64,000 nucleotides of DNA from an uncultured bacterium (GTDB taxonomy: Bacteria > Hydrogenedentota > Hydrogenedentia > Hydrogenedentales > Hydrogenedentaceae). Position numbers and translations under genes: made by a program. The stretch is from NCBI GenBank assembly GCA_938014335.1, contig CALLRP010000006.1, positions 140,226 to 204,225 on the forward strand, read 5' to 3'. Positions 63,249 through 64,000 of the stretch are shown here, piece after piece. How positions within the stretch are numbered: position 1 is the first letter of the stretch; every line of letters starts with the position of its first letter. Below the pieces are notes generated by a model, which made no database searches, was not told the origin of the DNA, and saw nothing but the letters and a program-made list of their open reading frames with translations.

Positions 63249-64000
63249 ATGTTGTCACCATTAGAAGAGATTATTAAAGATTTACAAGAAGGTAAAATGA
63301 TAATACTGATTGATGACGAGGACCGAGAGAATGAGGGTGACCTTGTAATGGCAGGGGAAAAAGTTACACCCGAAGCCATTAATTTCATGGCAAAGTATGG
63401 TCGGGGTCTAATTTGTGTCCCGATGTTGAAAGAACGCCTCGAACAGTTAGACTTACCTCCCATGACAATGAACAATACATCTCCTTTTTCTACTGCGTTC
63501 CATCTCTCTTTTGATTCAGCACATGGGATTACAACAGGTATCAGTGCTTATGACCGATCTTATGGTATTCGGTTGGTGGCTAATCCAAATACGCAAGCCA
63601 AAGATTTAGTCCGTCCAGGACATCTTTTCCCGCTTTGTGCTCGTGAGGGTGGAGTTTTAGTTCGTGCAGGGCAAACAGAAGGTTCAATTGACCTTCTGAA
63701 AATGGCCAATATGACACCTGTATCCGTCATTTGTGAAATTATGAAGGATGATGGGACGATGGCTCGTCTTCCGGATCTTGAAAACTTTGCGAAAGAGCAT
63801 AACCTGAAGATTTGTTCAATAGAACAAATTATTCGTTATCGTCGTGCTCATGAAAAATTAGTTCAAAGAACTGCAGAAGCTTATCTTCCCACCCAATTTG
63901 GAGACTTTAAAATTATTGTTTATGAAAGTATGATTGATACTTATCAACACATTGCACTGGTAAAAGGGGATGTAGCTTCTGGAAAACCTGTTTTAGTTCG
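63249..64000 (+). CDS. ribBA: RibBA (3,4-DHBP synthase / GTP cyclohydrolase II), 3' end outside window
   Basis: The frame opens at the ATG at 63249, 25 bases after ribE, and runs to the last base, giving 250 residues. The DHBP synthase domain has IDDEDRENEGDLVMAGE, INFMAKYGRGLICVPM and TTGISAYDRSYGI, then RPGHLFPLCAREGGVLVRAG. The usual RxGHTE active-site motif reads RAGQTE, with Gln142 in place of His. The following LPTQFGDFKIIVYES begins the GTP cyclohydrolase II domain, so it is a RibBA fusion. The rest lies beyond the window. Confidence 0.96.
   Translation, partial: MLSPLEEIIKDLQEGKMIILIDDEDRENEGDLVMAGEKVTPEAINFMAKYGRGLICVPMLKERLEQLDLPPMTMNNTSPFSTAFHLSFDSAHGITTGISAYDRSYGIRLVANPNTQAKDLVRPGHLFPLCAREGGVLVRAGQTEGSIDLLKMANMTPVSVICEIMKDDGTMARLPDLENFAKEHNLKICSIEQIIRYRRAHEKLVQRTAEAYLPTQFGDFKIIVYESMIDTYQHIALVKGDVASGKPVLV

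Noticed and set aside
63249..64000. RibBA as a truncated gene
   Set aside because: The frame runs off the window edge and the start of the GTP cyclohydrolase II domain is visible; truncation is due to the window.

Overview
The window comes from an AT-rich, Gram-negative (LPS-bearing) bacterium with dense, mostly short-spaced genes. The outer membrane is indicated by BamA, an OmpH/Skp chaperone, LpxD, an LpxC-FabZ fusion, Pal and CpoB. Several traits point, as inference only, to the PVC group or a neighbour such as Hydrogenedentota or Lentisphaerota. These are the LpxC-FabZ fusion, a Tat-exported Gfo/Idh/MocA oxidoreductase, many large secreted glycosidase-like proteins, a eukaryote-type UDP-HexNAc pyrophosphorylase, and a surface protein with a Glu-Gly (EGE) linker before a Cys-containing, dockerin-like C-terminus. 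Shine-Dalgarno sites are weak or absent at many starts.

Layout. 1-4147: outer-membrane biogenesis (bamA end, ompH, lpxD, lpxC-fabZ). 4284-7525: a YbhGFS-like drug/lipid exporter whose adaptor gene carries a -1 frameshift at an A7 run. 7633-11997: MFS transporter, phosphatidylcholine-synthase-like enzyme, GT-C glycosyltransferase and a degenerate phosphopantetheinyl-transferase-like protein. 12003-13367: Tat-exported oxidoreductase. 13577-20843: ExeA/GspA-type ATPase, hybrid histidine kinase, lytic transglycosylase with seven LysM repeats, and a PEBP-family protein. 20924-27312: GH38 alpha-mannosidase, PsiE-like protein, and an ABC exporter with an unknown partner. 27328-42474: nucleotidyltransferase, three large glycan-related secreted or glycosidase-like proteins, GlyRS, methyltransferase, glutamine cyclotransferase, radical SAM protein, a ceramidase-like membrane protein and a Dabb protein. 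42484-49620: SDR, SGNH/Ig/EGE surface protein, aminotransferase, TMTC-like TPR membrane protein. 49669-52741: DtxR-FeoX-FeoA-FeoB ferrous-iron operon with a palindrome in its leader. 52784-60969: tRNA-Asp, an amino-sugar operon (BadF-type kinase, DUF1573, zinc ribbon, UDP-HexNAc pyrophosphorylase), Pal-CpoB, a minimal SufC-SufB/D pair and tRNA-Leu. 61179-64000: promoter, FMN riboswitch, terminator and ribD-ribE-ribBA.

How it works together. The two ends serve envelope assembly and riboflavin supply under FMN control. The middle is dominated by glycan handling (mannosidase, GH2-like, GH101/DUF5696-like, propeller proteins), exporters and peptidoglycan-remodelling factors, as expected for a polysaccharide-using heterotroph. 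No CRISPR array, prophage, transposase, restriction system or rRNA was seen. The strongest oddities are the frameshifted adaptor, the catalytic His-to-Gln change in the RibB domain, the apparently degenerate active sites in the GH2-like and PPTase-like proteins, and a terminator embedded in a convergent coding region.
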